From positions 1-64,000 of the forward strand of contig JBBCIG010000017.1 of assembly GCA_037200685.1 (NCBI GenBank): 64,000 bases of DNA, read 5' to 3'. This document shows positions 19,501 through 30,765 of this stretch, piece by piece (positions within the stretch are counted from its first letter, which is position 1; every line of letters starts with the position of its first letter). The translations under genes and the position numbers were made by a program. This stretch comes from JAJKIP01 sp037200685 (lineage in GTDB: Bacteria; Bacteroidota; Bacteroidia; Chitinophagales; Chitinophagaceae). The notes under the pieces are model-generated. The model saw only the letters and a program-made list of their open reading frames with translations, ran no database searches and was not told where the DNA came from.

Positions 19501-19597
19501 TTACCACTTTCCTGGTGGTACTACACGAATACACAATTATAAAAAACCCTGTAATAATAAATGATGCAGTCAATAATCTTTTTGGTGTCAATTTCAT
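16516..19597 (-). pseudogene. lipoprotein cytochrome c / sorbosone dehydrogenase-type fusion, broken
   Basis: One roughly 1,027-residue gene in four open pieces: 19214-19597, 18033-19271, 17346-18002 and 16516-17544. The start has a lipoprotein signal (IIVYSCSTT). Then come an LamG-like region, a class I cytochrome c with CNTCH encoded at 18700-18714 and ligand region VPMTPHP, a PA14-like region and a C-terminal soluble-GDH/L-sorbosone dehydrogenase propeller (GGMDFLPDGRLIICTW, HEFAFGLLY). The join near 19302-19306 is repaired by one extra base in a homopolymer (giving SLYKKWTGG), while 18033-18035 is an in-frame stop within EYF*RGERG. Likely a sugar oxidase passing electrons to its own heme. 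Confidence 0.75.
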
Positions 19598-19643
19598 ATC
19601 CTGTTAAAATTTGCTTTGATAGCGGCGAATACCTGCCATCAAC

Positions 19644-21977
19644 TTATCGTGAACTATATTTTATTTTTGACCGGCAGCGCAAAGACCATATACTTTCTCG
19701 GCACATCGGCATCTTTTTTGATTTATCAATGAGGTCTCCGCTGGCGCATACCACCAGGAATTGCCGCCCGTTATTTTCATACATGGCGGGTATACCTTCA
19801 GGTACTCTTGGTAATTTAATTGACCAGAGCATATTACCATTGTCTTCATCAAATGCATAGATGCCTCCATCCATACAACTGGCGAACACAATACCTGTTG
19901 AAGTAATGACCATTCCTTTACCCTGTATACCACTGGGTACACCTGTTTCTTTTCCCGTGGCTTTATCAAAGCCAATCGGACGTTTCCATTTAATAACTCC
20001 TGTATTCAGATCATATGCAACAATAGATGACCATGGTGGCGCCAGCAACGTAGGATATCCTAATCCATACCCGGTACTTGACCCATCCACATAACGGACT
20101 TTAGGTACATCCGCTCCTTCCGGGTAAGTTCGCACAGCAGTTCTTCCAAAACCAGCAGTCTGTGCCTGGCGTGGAAGTGTTACTCCCCCGGAATCCACAA
20201 CCGGGCCTTCAGGCAAGCGGGAAGTTTGCTGCAAACCACGGCCACCCTGGCCGCCTTGTCTGCTCTGTATACTTGAAAGATATTTATAGAGATCGATCGC
20301 TGCTTGCTCACCGATATGAAGAAAAGATGGCATCTGCCCTTTTCCAAGGTTTACTACATTTTGAAAATTATCATAAGTGAGCCTTGTATTTATATTTAAC
20401 AGCGCAGGGCCTACTCCTCCATTTTTTGCAGCGCCATGGCATGCCTGGCAATATTGAATATAAACTGTTCGTGCACGAACCGTGTCTTCCGCAGACATCG
20501 CTGTACGTAATGCCGGAGGTTCTTCTTTTTTTAACCGGTATACAGAAGGTTTATCCTGGGCAGCCACATACACAATTCCTTTTGCAGGATTGGCGGCAGT
20601 ATTACCAAATATGGCACCTCCATTAGCGCCAGGCATAGTGATCGTTTCATATTTGTCTGACAAAGGCTGGAACAAACCGCTTTTTGAAGCAACTATTCTT
20701 TTTTTCCATTCTTCCTGTTGTGCAGCAGGCATAAGAGGATTAACATCATCAACAGTGATCTTCTGCCGGCTGAAAGGAGGTAATACCGTAGGGAAAGGCT
20801 GCGTGGGCCAGGATTGTTCTCCCGGGATATCACTTTGAGGTACCGGTCTTTCTTCTATCGGCCATAAAGGTTCACCGGTAACACGGTCAAATGCAAATAA
20901 GAATCCCTGTTTTGTTGCGATTGCAACAGCGTCTACCTTTTTACCATTATGTGTAACAGTTATTAATTGCGGCGCAGCAGCTATATCAAAATCCCAAAGG
21001 TCATGATGCACTGTTTGAAAATGCCATAACCGTTTACCGGTGCGTGCATCCAATGCAACGATGCTATTACCAAACAAACCGGAGCCAATACGATCCCCAC
21101 CAAAATAATCATAGGTAGGCGAACCCAATGGGAAATAAGCAATACCTCTTTTTTCATCCACTGATATTTCTCCCCATGTGTTTACACCGCCTACATATTT
21201 ATAAGCATCTTTGGGCCAGGTCTCATATCCATATTCACCGGGATGCGGAATCGTATGAAACTTCCATGCAAGTTTGCCGGTTAATATATTATAAGCACGG
21301 AGCGTTCCTGGTGCTGAAAAAAATGCTTCACCCGGTGAAGAACCTAATAAAATTAAATCTTCGAATATATGTCCCGGCGAAGTGGAACCAGCCCGGAAGA
21401 TGGTAGCGGGATCGCGGTCAAATTCATTTCGCAAATCCACGTAACCGCTATCACTGAATGTAAGAATAGATTTTCCTGTGATGGCATCTATTTCCTGCAA
21501 TGTATTATTGACACAAACCACGATGCGCCTGTCCTTCCTGTCCTTGCTTTCCCAATAATTCAATCCCCTTTTCGATGAAGTATTAAGGTTAGCGTGAATC
21601 CATATCTCTTTCCCCGTAGTTATATCCAGCGCTATCAATGAACTATTTTTGGCAAGCACATACATGACATTATCTACGATAGTAGGATTGAACCTGTAAG
21701 AAGAATTATCGCTTGTAGGATATTCCCAGGCAACTTGCAATTGGGAAACATTTGCCTTCGTGATTTGTTTCAGGTCCACATACTTCGACTGATCCGCACC
21801 ACCACCATACTGTGTCCATGTTTTATAAGGAATACTTCCGGTGCTTCCTTTGCCGGTACTTAAATCAGCGCTGCCCTGAATTTTACGTACTGTATTACAT
21901 TGAATAAAATTGACAACTACCATTGCTGCAAGCAATACTGCAATTAATATTTTTTGTTTAAACCTGTTTGGTTTCAT
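19644..21977 (-). CDS. PQQ-dependent sugar dehydrogenase with inserted cytochrome c (copy 1)
   Basis: Quinoprotein of 777 residues related to membrane glucose dehydrogenase, oxidising an aldose to its lactone outside the cytoplasm. A lipoprotein-type signal (VVNFIQCNT) is followed by an eight-bladed propeller; QTVHHDLWDFD resembles the GDH active-site blade, and the vicinal cysteines of methanol dehydrogenases are absent. A cytochrome c domain with C510-QA-C513-H514 is inserted before the last blades (PPWSSIVAYDLNTGVIKW resumes the propeller), so heme and PQQ are in one chain. The C-terminus after CASGDLIDKSKK looks shifted relative to its paralogue. Tandem with copy 2, 15 bp away. Confidence 0.9.
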   Translation of the reverse strand: MKPNRFKQKILIAVLLAAMVVVNFIQCNTVRKIQGSADLSTGKGSTGSIPYKTWTQYGGGADQSKYVDLKQITKANVSQLQVAWEYPTSDNSSYRFNPTIVDNVMYVLAKNSSLIALDITTGKEIWIHANLNTSSKRGLNYWESKDRKDRRIVVCVNNTLQEIDAITGKSILTFSDSGYVDLRNEFDRDPATIFRAGSTSPGHIFEDLILLGSSPGEAFFSAPGTLRAYNILTGKLAWKFHTIPHPGEYGYETWPKDAYKYVGGVNTWGEISVDEKRGIAYFPLGSPTYDYFGGDRIGSGLFGNSIVALDARTGKRLWHFQTVHHDLWDFDIAAAPQLITVTHNGKKVDAVAIATKQGFLFAFDRVTGEPLWPIEERPVPQSDIPGEQSWPTQPFPTVLPPFSRQKITVDDVNPLMPAAQQEEWKKRIVASKSGLFQPLSDKYETITMPGANGGAIFGNTAANPAKGIVYVAAQDKPSVYRLKKEEPPALRTAMSAEDTVRARTVYIQYCQACHGAAKNGGVGPALLNINTRLTYDNFQNVVNLGKGQMPSFLHIGEQAAIDLYKYLSSIQSRQGGQGGRGLQQTSRLPEGPVVDSGGVTLPRQAQTAGFGRTAVRTYPEGADVPKVRYVDGSSTGYGLGYPTLLAPPWSSIVAYDLNTGVIKWKRPIGFDKATGKETGVPSGIQGKGMVITSTGIVFASCMDGGIYAFDEDNGNMLWSIKLPRVPEGIPAMYENNGRQFLVVCASGDLIDKSKKMPMCRESIWSLRCRSKIKYSSR

Positions 21978-21992
21978 ATAGCTTATTCGTTT

Positions 21993-24297
21993 TTATTTTT
22001 TGGCCGGCAATGCGTATACGATGTAGCCTTTCGGCACATCGGATTCTTTTTTCGTTTTATCAATAAGAGAACCCGTAGAGCAAACAACAAGGTATTGCCT
22101 GCCGTTTGCTTCATACATAGCAGGTATACCACCGGGATTGGAACGCCCTAAATTGCCTGTCCACAACAGGTTTCCATTGTCTGCATCATAACAATAAATC
22201 CTACCATCGATACAGGTGGAAAATAACAGACCGTAGAAGTCACTACCATTCCTTTACCCTGTGAGCCATTGGGCGTTCCCAGGTTTTTACTACCCGGTAT
22301 TTTATCATCGTTGCCTAACGGAACTCTCCATTTTATTTTTCCTTCGTTCAGATCATATGCAACAATAGACGACCATGGTGGTGTCATCAGGTCAGGCACA
22401 CCCACGCCCCAATTATTGGATTCGACAAATATTGCTTTCGGTCCTGTATATCCCTGCGGATAATCCATTGGTTTACGCGGACCTGCCGCAGGTACTGTTA
22501 CACCTCCGGATGCTACAACCGGGCCTTCAGGCATTGCAGGCTCCGTTGCATTTTGATTGCGTCCTCCTGCCTGTCTTGAACCGCCACCATTTCCTGCACC
22601 GCCGCCTCTTGCGGAAGCAGCAAGTAAAGCATAGATATCAGCGATAGCTGCATCATCGAGATGTGGTAAGGCAGGCATTCTTCCTTTTCCTGTATTTATG
22701 ATTTGTTTAAAAGCATCAGCATCGACTCTTGAACCTAAATTCAAAGAGTGGTACCTGCACCCGCAACTCCATTTCTATCCGCCCCGTGACATGCCTGGCA
22801 TGTTTGTGTATATAAAGTTTGCGCTCTTGTCAATCGATCACCGGACAAAGGAGCGATTCTCACTTCTCTTTTTTTCAAACTATAAAAATCAGGAAGCTCC
22901 TGTGCTTGCACATATACAATTCCTTTAGAAGGATTCGCAGCCGTATTACCATAATTAGCTCCTCCCACCGCACCGGGAGTTGTTATCGTTTCATATTTAT
23001 CAGACAGTGGTTGAAACAATCCTGCTTTTGCTTCTTTTATTCTTTTGATCCATTTTTCTTTTTCCGCTGGTTTGAAATAAGGATTGACATCATCGGCGGA
23101 TACAAACTGTCGATTGAATGGTGGAACTACTGTAGGAAAAGGTTGTGTAGGCCATGCTTCTTCATCCGGCATATCACTTTTTGGAACAGGTCTTTCTTCT
23201 ATTGGCCATAATGGTTCACCTGTTACACGATCCAATACATATAAAAAACCGTTTTTAGAAGCAACGGCTACCGCATCTACTTTTTTACCATTATGATCAA
23301 CTGTTATCAACTGCGGAGCGGATGTAAGGTCATAATCCCATAAATCATGATGCACTGTCTGAAAATGCCACAGCCTTTTTCCTGTACGGGCATCCAATGC
23401 CAGTATGCAGTTACCAAATAAATTACTACCATGCCTGTCGGCCCCATCATAATCATAAGTAGGAGATCCTAACGGGAAATAAGCAATGCCTCTTTTTTCA
23501 TCGACTGATATCTCTCCCATGTATTGGTTCCTCCCACGTATTTATAAGCTTCTTTGGCCAGGTCTCATATCCATACTCGCCGGGTTGCGGGATCGTATGA
23601 AATATCCAGGCCAGTTTGCCTGTGATTACACTATATGCACGAAGATGCCCCGGGCCATCAAAAGGATTTTCTCGGGTGCGGAACCTACCAATATCAAATC
23701 TTCAAAAACATGACCCGGCGTGGTGGAAGTAGCCCTCCCAAAACTTGCGGGATCACGATCCAGGTTTTGTTTCATGTCGGTATACCCTTTCCCGCTTTCT
23801 CCAAAATCTATAACCGGCTTCCCGGTATTGGCATCAATCGCCTGCATGGTATTGTTCAGGAAAATGATCAGGCGTTTTTGCGTTTTATCTTTACTCTGCC
23901 AGAAATTGATACCCCTTGCAATAATGCCCCGCAGGTTCGCATGTATCCAGAGTTCTTTGCCTGTAGTAGCATCCAGCGCCACCAACGAATTATTTTTGGC
24001 AAGCACATACATCACGTTGTCTACAACAATGGGATTAAACCGATAGCCGACGTTGTCAGTAACCGGGTATACAAAAGCGACATCCAATTGGCCGATATTC
24101 TTTTTTGTGATCTGGCGCAGATCGACAAATTTTGAATGATCGGGACCTCCCCCATAATCTTTCCATTCTTTGTACTGCTGTTCCGAGAGAGGAAGCTGTT
24201 GCTTGTTTTTCCACAACCCAAGGCCGCAACTACAAAGCAACAGTAACAAGATGAACACCGAAGACAACCGTTTTTCCAAAATAAAAAAGCGAATCAT
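21993..24297 (-). pseudogene. PQQ-dependent sugar dehydrogenase with cytochrome c (copy 2), frameshifted
   Basis: Paralogue of the following gene in open pieces 23626-24297, 22741-23520 and 22148-22744, plus a C-terminal stretch ending in LPAKK with stop at 21993. Lipoprotein signal LLLLLCSCG near the start, GDH-type QTVHHDLWDYD, and a CQACHG cytochrome motif are all retained. At 22743-22745 adding one base to the run joins the pieces as GAGTTLLNLGSR, matching the ALLNI of copy 1, so at least this break looks like a sequencing error. Expected function: aldose oxidation to lactone. A triple 11-bp repeat lies 72-98 bp upstream of the start. Confidence 0.8.
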
Positions 24298-24368
24298 ATG
24301 ACATTTTAAAATTTAATAGCCTATAAAGCAATCATCACTGAATTCATTTCAAATAAAACTTTTCCGGG

Positions 24369-24395
24369 CTAATTAAGACCTAATAAAAGATTAAC
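24369..24395. promoter_or_regulatory. candidate operator: triple 11-bp direct repeat
   Basis: CTAAT at 24369, CTAAT at 24380 and TTAAC at 24391, exactly 11 bp apart, upstream of PQQ dehydrogenase copy 2. It would open a run of same-strand genes down to 12488. Confidence 0.45.
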
Positions 24396-24435
24396 AACAA
24401 GCCGGCACTGTTATTTAAATTTTAGTACGGATCTA

Positions 24436-25790
24436 TCAGGGCTTGGTAATAGTTCCGTCGCTTTGCCGCAATGTGTTCATGCCCCTGGCCCTGATAGGGT
24501 ATTTCGCCGCTTCTTTCTCGTTGATATCAATTCCCAGCCCGGGCTCTTCACTAACATAGTAATACCCGTTTTTTATAACAGGACATCCCGGGAAAACCTC
24601 TTTCACACGATCGGGGAACATTTGCGATTCCTGTATACCAAAATTGAATACTGCTATATCGATACTGTTATTAGCGGCATGGCCCACCGGTGATGTGTCG
24701 CCCGGTCCATGCCATGCGGTGCGGACATTGCACCATTCTCCCAATCTTGCCACTTTCATCGCAGGTGTAATGCCACCGATCTGGGAGATATGGCAACGTA
24801 TAAAATCAAACAGCTGGTTCATCATCGGCTCTTTAAATTCATTGATGTTATTGAACAGTTCGCCCATAGCTATCGGCACCGATGTAGCCTGTCGTAAATT
24901 CTTAAACCATGTCATATTCTCCGGGGAGAAAGGATCTTCAATAAAAAAGGGCCTGTACTGCTCCAGCTCTTTGATCCATATTAATGGCATTAATAGGGTC
25001 TCCCTGTTCATGCATATCATGAAGCAACTCTACTTTTTCGCCGCATTTCTTACGTACATATTCAAACATTTCGGAACTCGTCTCAGGTATTCAGCAGTAT
25101 TCGTAAAATCATCCGAGGTACGGCTAAACCCTTCTTTTTAAAATCCGGTTCAAAGTTCATCGTTCCTACACCACCATATCCTCCCTGCTGAATGCGAACA
25201 TGCCGGAAGCCCATATCCATGAACTTCTGTACACTTTCCGCAATAGCTTCTACTGTTGCGCCGCTCGCATGTGTATACGTATCTACAGCGATACGACTTT
25301 TGCCACCGAGGAGTTGGTATACCGGCATGCCGGCCCTTTTTCCTTTTATATCCCACAACGCCTGGTCTAAACCAGACAACGCATTATTCAATACAGGTCC
25401 ATTTCTCCAATAGGAACTCAGGTAGGTTGAAGTCCACATGTCTTCAATATTATCAACATCACGACCTACACAAAAATCATTGAGGTATTGCTCTATAGCA
25501 GTCACTACTACAAAAAGCTCTTTGTGTAAAAGTGGCACAGCCGATTCCATACAAACCCGGCTCTGAAGTTTCCACTTTTACAATAACCAGATTGGAACCG
25601 CCCGGAGCTGTAGTAATAGCTCTTACTTTTTTTATCGTTACTGTTTTTACCCCTTTTGCATAAGCGGTGTTTCATAATTCGCCGCCCTTACTTTTGGACT
25701 GTCAAAAAGAGATAGCACACCTGCGGAACCAAGAGCAAACATTTTAAGAGCCTGGCGCCTTGTCTTTGAATTCTGTTCTAGTTCTTTCAT
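24436..25790 (-). pseudogene. enolase-superfamily mannonate dehydratase-like (ManD/RspA), frameshifted
   Basis: About 450 residues in pieces 25083-25550 and 24436-25020 plus a start at 25790. The N-terminus carries a Tat-like export signal (KTRRQALKMFALG). Enolase-superfamily signs are ALWDIKGKRAGMPVYQLLGG, HDMHE, FIEDPFSPEN, MGELF and the ManD-type segment WHGPGDTSPVGHAA followed by NFGIQE. The ManD subgroup dehydrates D-mannonate or D-gluconate to 2-keto-3-deoxygluconate using Mg2+. Several one-base shifts are needed; near 24990 removing one G restores NMIKELEQ. If whole, it is a second, non-homologous mannonate dehydratase beside the UxuA-like ones. Confidence 0.72.
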
Positions 25791-25821
25791 ATCGCAATGC
25801 TTGATTGTGATGAATTAAATT

Positions 25822-27107
25822 TTAAAGAGAAGTTTTATCATTTTTAGGCAATGGAATTTCTTCTTTATATGATATTTTCTTTTTCAATATTTTTTCCGCA
25901 TAACCAGTAAGAAATAAATAATAATCGGAAGGAATTCCTTCTTCAAATTTCAGGAATGGACTTATTCCCACAGGAGGTGTTTGTGACACTTTCATAATGG
26001 CTGTTCCTTCATCTACTTCGTCATACATCGCTACATAAATCATTTCCGCGCCATTTTTAATTGCCCCTTTCAATTGCGTCCAGAAAAAAAATTCCTTTGT
26101 TTCTTGGTACCTGGTTAAATTGAGAATTCGGGTTCAGGTTGTGCCAGCTAAATCCGGGGAACACATTAGGCACATAGTCAATTTATTTTCCTTGCACCAG
26201 GCGTGTCTGCTTTTTGCACTTCAGCATATGTTGCATAAGATGCTTCATCTTTATAACGGCCCACAGTCCAGGGATGAATGATATCCACCTTGCGTAATAT
26301 CTCATGCAGGAAAGGGTCTTTGACACAATCTCTTCCGAACTCTCTCCAATAAGTTGGAACGCCCAACATGACGGAGCAACCGCCGTATGGGGATCATTTT
26401 CAAAAACTCAACCAATTTATTTACTGTCTGCAAAGTATAGGCACGTCCGTCATTAAACCTACACCCCATATTACGACCAAAGGTTTTCCATTGTGATAGA
26501 GATAGGTTTGCTTATTTCCCCTGCTGGTTACTTTCAAACTATCCACCAGCATTTTCCAATCATTTATGAAAAAAGGAATATCAGTTGTATCACGCATCCG
26601 GACAGATCATACATGATTGCAATAGCTCGATTGTATTTTTCAGAAGCAGTAAATGCATCAGCGATCACTTTGATAAAATGATTGCGGTTACTGCCATTAC
26701 CTGTTCTCCGTGTATTACCGATAAAGCGTTGCATAAACACACCATCAACACTATAGTCCTTCATCCATTTAAAACGGACATCTGTAGTAGATGCATCATT
26801 ATCACTTGGCAATTGCGCCACACTTCCATCTGCATTTTTGAAAGGAGTAGGATATCTTTTTTATATTCATCAACAGTCGGCCATACATCTATCTTAATGT
26901 TGCCATCTGCAAAATCTTTTCGTGTCCTGTTATCTAAGTAATGCCCCCATCCGCGGCCTGCACCATCATCCGGCGTATTATGCCATCCCTGGTAACCTGC
27001 CATGATCAATCCTTTGTAACTGGTAAACTGCGAAGTGGCGCTATGCCGCGTCTGTCCCTGTACATTCGTTATGATGAACACAGCGATCAAAACAAAACGG
27101 ATCTCAC
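25822..27107 (-). pseudogene. GH71/99-like glycoside hydrolase (copy A), frameshifted
   Basis: Pieces 26761-27090, 26564-26821, 26178-26369 and 25822-26073 line up along the intact relative at 30766-32115. Conserved stretches are MAGYQGWHNTPDDG, FKWMKDYSVDGVFMQRF, ICIMYDLSGC-type IAIMYDLSGC, MLGVPTYWREF and YVAMYDEVDEGTAIMK. The family is related to GH99 endo-alpha-mannosidases and GH71; the substrate is probably an alpha-mannan or similar glycan, unproven. The start is uncertain: a GTG at 27107 followed by one missing base restores a hydrophobic signal. It lies 31 bp upstream of the ManD-like gene. Confidence 0.65.
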
Positions 27108-27146
27108 AAGCGTATTTTTAAATTAATAAAAAAATATTTTTCTCTT

Positions 27147-28424
27147 TTAATAATTACCGGGCTTGGGTTTCAACGGCAATACTTCCGTATTTTTTGTTTT
27201 ACCTCTTACCACATTGCTGATTACTCCCGCAATTTGCAGGTACCAATCTGTAGGCAATGCAGTTCCATCCAGGTCCGCCGATATGAATTTTCCATTCACA
27301 GGTTTCTGTGTAGCATTCGGCGCTAACTTATACATGGCAGTTCCTTCGTCCACTTCATCATACATGGCGATATAGACCATGCTCACTCCCGCACTATAGC
27401 ATTGTAAGATTGCCGCCATAGAAAATTTCCTCCACTCCTCGGGATCTGGTTGAATGCCGTACGGCCCCTTCTTAAATTATGCCAGGAGAAACCCGGGAAC
27501 ACTACCGGCATGTAATCAATCTTATGCTGATCGCAGTAAGCTTATCCGGTACGATGGCCCTGTTCTTGAATTGATCGATCGTCGCATCATCACGATATCT
27601 TCCTACCCGCCCAGGGACTGATCACATCCATCTTATTATACACGGCTTTCCATTCATCGCTATGTTTTATCCAATCATCATTAATACCACCCATGATGGT
27701 AGGCCCTGTATTTTTTTTCCGCACCGGTATGAAACCAATCCATCAGGGAATCGGATTGTGCCACCGTAGCAAAAGCATTATGGCTAAAACCCATGCCCCA
27801 TATCGCCAACAATGGACGACCATCATGAGATAAATAAGAACTTCCTTTCGTGACATTCAAAGAATCCACTAAAAATTTCCAATCTGCTACCAGGGTTTGC
27901 TTCCAGTTGGGACCAGCACCGGTGATATCATACATGATGCAATACACTCTTTTATATTTTTCACTCGCTTGCTGCACATTGCGCACTACCTGGTTAAAAT
28001 GTTTTTTCCCGCTTTCTGACCTGATATCACTGATAAAGCGTTGCTCAAATACACCATCCAGTTGCAAGTCTTTCATCCATTTAAAATGAAGATCCACTGC
28101 TTCGTATTTATATGCTGAATACAGTGCAGCCTTTTTACCATTTGGATAAATAAAATTGGTTTCCTGCAAAGCACTCTGCGGGTACTCACGCATATCCGGC
28201 CATACATCAAAATTGGCAAAACCTGAATCGGGTGTACGTCCGCCAAACCAATGTCTCCATGCATTATTTCCTGCGCCATCGTCAGGAGTTGCATGCCATC
28301 CCTGGTATCCAAACATCACTTTTTTATTCAGTGTATTTGTAGTGGGAGTATAATTTTGTCCGAACCCCTTGAAGAAACCAGCGAGGGCAACGACAACAAG
28401 CAAGAACCGTATTTGAAATTTCAT
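27147..28424 (-). pseudogene. GH71/99-like glycoside hydrolase (copy B), frameshifted
   Basis: The N-terminal piece 27681-28424 has a clean signal peptide (MKFQIRFLLVVVALAGFFKG) and MFGYQGWHATPDDGAGN; the C-terminal piece 27147-27419 has VYIAMYDEVDEGTAMYK. The middle (27420-27680) is shifted at several places but still encodes family sequence. Full length would be about 425 residues, as in the intact relative. Being the second of three tandem family members, it probably adds a linkage preference. It follows the GH92 copy 2 gene by 27 bp, so they are surely co-transcribed. Confidence 0.68.
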
Positions 28425-28451
28425 TTTTTAATTTTTATGTTCCCTCCTTTA

Positions 28452-30695
28452 TCAAAGAGGCCTGTCAGTGACGGCCTTTCCATAATTATAATTCGGTGTT
28501 TTACCCATATATATCTTCAACACACCGCCTTTTGTAATATCAGTATGAGAGATATATGGTTTGGACCAGGGCTTTCCATTTAGTTGCACACTTTGTACAT
28601 AAATATTTTCAGGACTATTATTCACCGCTTCCACTGTAAAAGTTTTGCCATTCCCCGCGGCGATAGACGCTTTATCAAATAAAGGACTTCCGATCACATA
28701 GTTGGTTGAAGCCGGAAAAACAGGATAAAATCCCAATGCAGAAAATACATACCATGCAGACATTTGCCCGCAATCTTCGTTACCGATAATTCCCGCCGGC
28801 TGATCATGATAAAAATCGTTCATGATATAACGTACTTTCTCAGCTGTTTTCCATTGCTGTCCACCATAAGTGTATAGATAAGTAATATGATGACTGGGTT
28901 CGTTGCCATGAACATACTGACCAATCAGGCCCGTCATATCCGAAAGATGTCCGCCCGTAGTATCCAACGGAGTACTGAATAAGCTATCAAGTCTTTTATT
29001 AAACTGTTGTTCGCCGCCCATGAGTATCATCAAACCGGGAATATCCTGCGGAGCCAGCCATAAGTATTGCCAGGCATTTCCTTCGGAGTAGTCATTGATC
29101 CATGGACGTGAAGAGCGGGCTGCAATAAACTGCGGATTCCATGTACCATCTTCTCTTTTGCCCCTGAAGAACTTTGTTGCGGCATCAAAATAAAGCTGGT
29201 AATTTTTTGATCGCTTCAGGAAATAATTATAATCATCCGTTCGCCCCATTTTTTTTGCCATCAGTGCGGCGCTGCCATCCCCGATCGAATATTCCATCGC
29301 CCTGGCGACCGACTCACGAACTTTGTCTGAAGGAATATTTTTATTATCGAGAATATAATTTAACCCGATCCCATTGTATTCTGTTGTTTTTCGCATAGCA
29401 GCAAGCGCTGTATCCGCATTAAAACCTTTTATTCCTTTCAAGTATGCTTCAGCTATTACCTGTATGCTGCTGAGTCCCGGCATGGTCCCGGTTTCATTTC
29501 CCATCAGGTGCCAGATAGGCAAACGGCCCTGTTGCTGGTGAATAGCAAGCATGGAGTTTACCATATCACCTACTTTATCGGCATGAAGAACTGTGAAGAG
29601 TGGATTCGTAGCACGGTAAGTATCCCACAAAGAGAATACACTGTAGTTTTGAAAAGAAGCTTTTTCATATACCTTTTTATCGGTACCACGGTAATCGCCA
29701 TTGTGATCATTAAAAAGCGAAGGATTGATCATCGTATGGTACAAAGCCGTATAAAAAATCCTTTTATCCTTATTACTATTTGTCTGTACAGCAACTTTTG
29801 AAAGTTCTTTTTCCCATTTTGCTTCTGCTTCTTTTACTACCTGTTCAAAATTCCAATGCGGTATTTCCGCCTGGATATTAGCCAAAGCATTTTCAGCACT
29901 CACCGGTGAAATGCCCACTTTTAATTGCAGGTTTGCAGGCGCCTGGCGGAAACTGATCAATCCTTTAATAGCATTTCCTTTGCCACTGGCGCCCTGCAGT
30001 AAACTATCATTATTGTAAACAGAGAACTGCTCCAGCGGTATTTTTGATTTTATAGCAAAATAAATCCGTTGATCTTTCGCCCATCCGCTTGAATAGCGAT
30101 AACCTTCCAGTGTATATTGATCCGTCATACGGATATAAGTATCTGTAGAGCGGTCGTTGATTCCTTCTTTTAAATCGATGATTACCCAGGCTTGTTTGCC
30201 AGCAGGAAAATGGTATTGATGAAATCCTACCCTTTCGCTGGCGGTGAGTTGCACATCAATATTGTAGTCGAGCAGCTTTACTGAATAATATCCCGGCTTT
30301 GCGGATTCCGTCTTATGTGAATATTTTGATGCATAGCCACTACCGGGTTTTGTTTCTATTCCTTTATCCAATTTTATTGTACCTGTATAAGGCATCATCA
30401 ATATGTCTGCAAGATCACCGATGCCCGTACCACTCAGGTGCGTTTGTGCAAAGCCGATCATCATACTATCCTGGTAGTTGTACCCCGAGCACCAATCCCA
30501 TCCTTTGTAAAAATTATCCGGTCCCACCTGCACAGCGCCGAAAGGAACACTGGCGCCTACAAATACATGGCCATGCGAACCAGAGCCAATAAATGGGTCA
30601 ACATAAGAAAGTATTTTCTGGGAGAATGTTTTGTTGCTTATTCCCAAAAGAATAATGAAAAGCAACTTCGCTGATATAATTGTCTTAAACCTCAT
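28452..30695 (-). CDS. GH92 family alpha-mannosidase (copy 2)
   Basis: Exported exo-alpha-mannosidase, 747 residues with signal peptide MRFKTIISAKLLFIILLGIS. Family signs in order: FIGSGSHGHVFVGA at the N-terminal beta-sandwich, FSLWDTYRATNPLF in the barrel, HGNEPSHHITYLYTY with catalytic acid E599, and GNEDCGQMSAWYVFSALGFYP. Note NEDCGQ here against DEDGGG in copy 1: the first aspartate of this loop is replaced by asparagine, which could shift substrate choice. It stands between GH71/99-like genes, which suggests endo- and exo-acting enzymes working on one mannan or N-glycan. Confidence 0.93.
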   Translation of the reverse strand: MRFKTIISAKLLFIILLGISNKTFSQKILSYVDPFIGSGSHGHVFVGASVPFGAVQVGPDNFYKGWDWCSGYNYQDSMMIGFAQTHLSGTGIGDLADILMMPYTGTIKLDKGIETKPGSGYASKYSHKTESAKPGYYSVKLLDYNIDVQLTASERVGFHQYHFPAGKQAWVIIDLKEGINDRSTDTYIRMTDQYTLEGYRYSSGWAKDQRIYFAIKSKIPLEQFSVYNNDSLLQGASGKGNAIKGLISFRQAPANLQLKVGISPVSAENALANIQAEIPHWNFEQVVKEAEAKWEKELSKVAVQTNSNKDKRIFYTALYHTMINPSLFNDHNGDYRGTDKKVYEKASFQNYSVFSLWDTYRATNPLFTVLHADKVGDMVNSMLAIHQQQGRLPIWHLMGNETGTMPGLSSIQVIAEAYLKGIKGFNADTALAAMRKTTEYNGIGLNYILDNKNIPSDKVRESVARAMEYSIGDGSAALMAKKMGRTDDYNYFLKRSKNYQLYFDAATKFFRGKREDGTWNPQFIAARSSRPWINDYSEGNAWQYLWLAPQDIPGLMILMGGEQQFNKRLDSLFSTPLDTTGGHLSDMTGLIGQYVHGNEPSHHITYLYTYGGQQWKTAEKVRYIMNDFYHDQPAGIIGNEDCGQMSAWYVFSALGFYPVFPASTNYVIGSPLFDKASIAAGNGKTFTVEAVNNSPENIYVQSVQLNGKPWSKPYISHTDITKGGVLKIYMGKTPNYNYGKAVTDRPL

Positions 30696-30765
30696 GTGCT
30701 ACTTTTAATATTTATTGCCTATAAAATTTTGAAATCAAAAAATAAAAAAATTTTATAAAATAGTT

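Noticed and set aside
21993..28424. Programmed frameshifting or phase variation as cause of the split genes
   Set aside because: Breaks occur in many unrelated genes, without common slippery sites or long simple repeats; one-base homopolymer loss explains them better.
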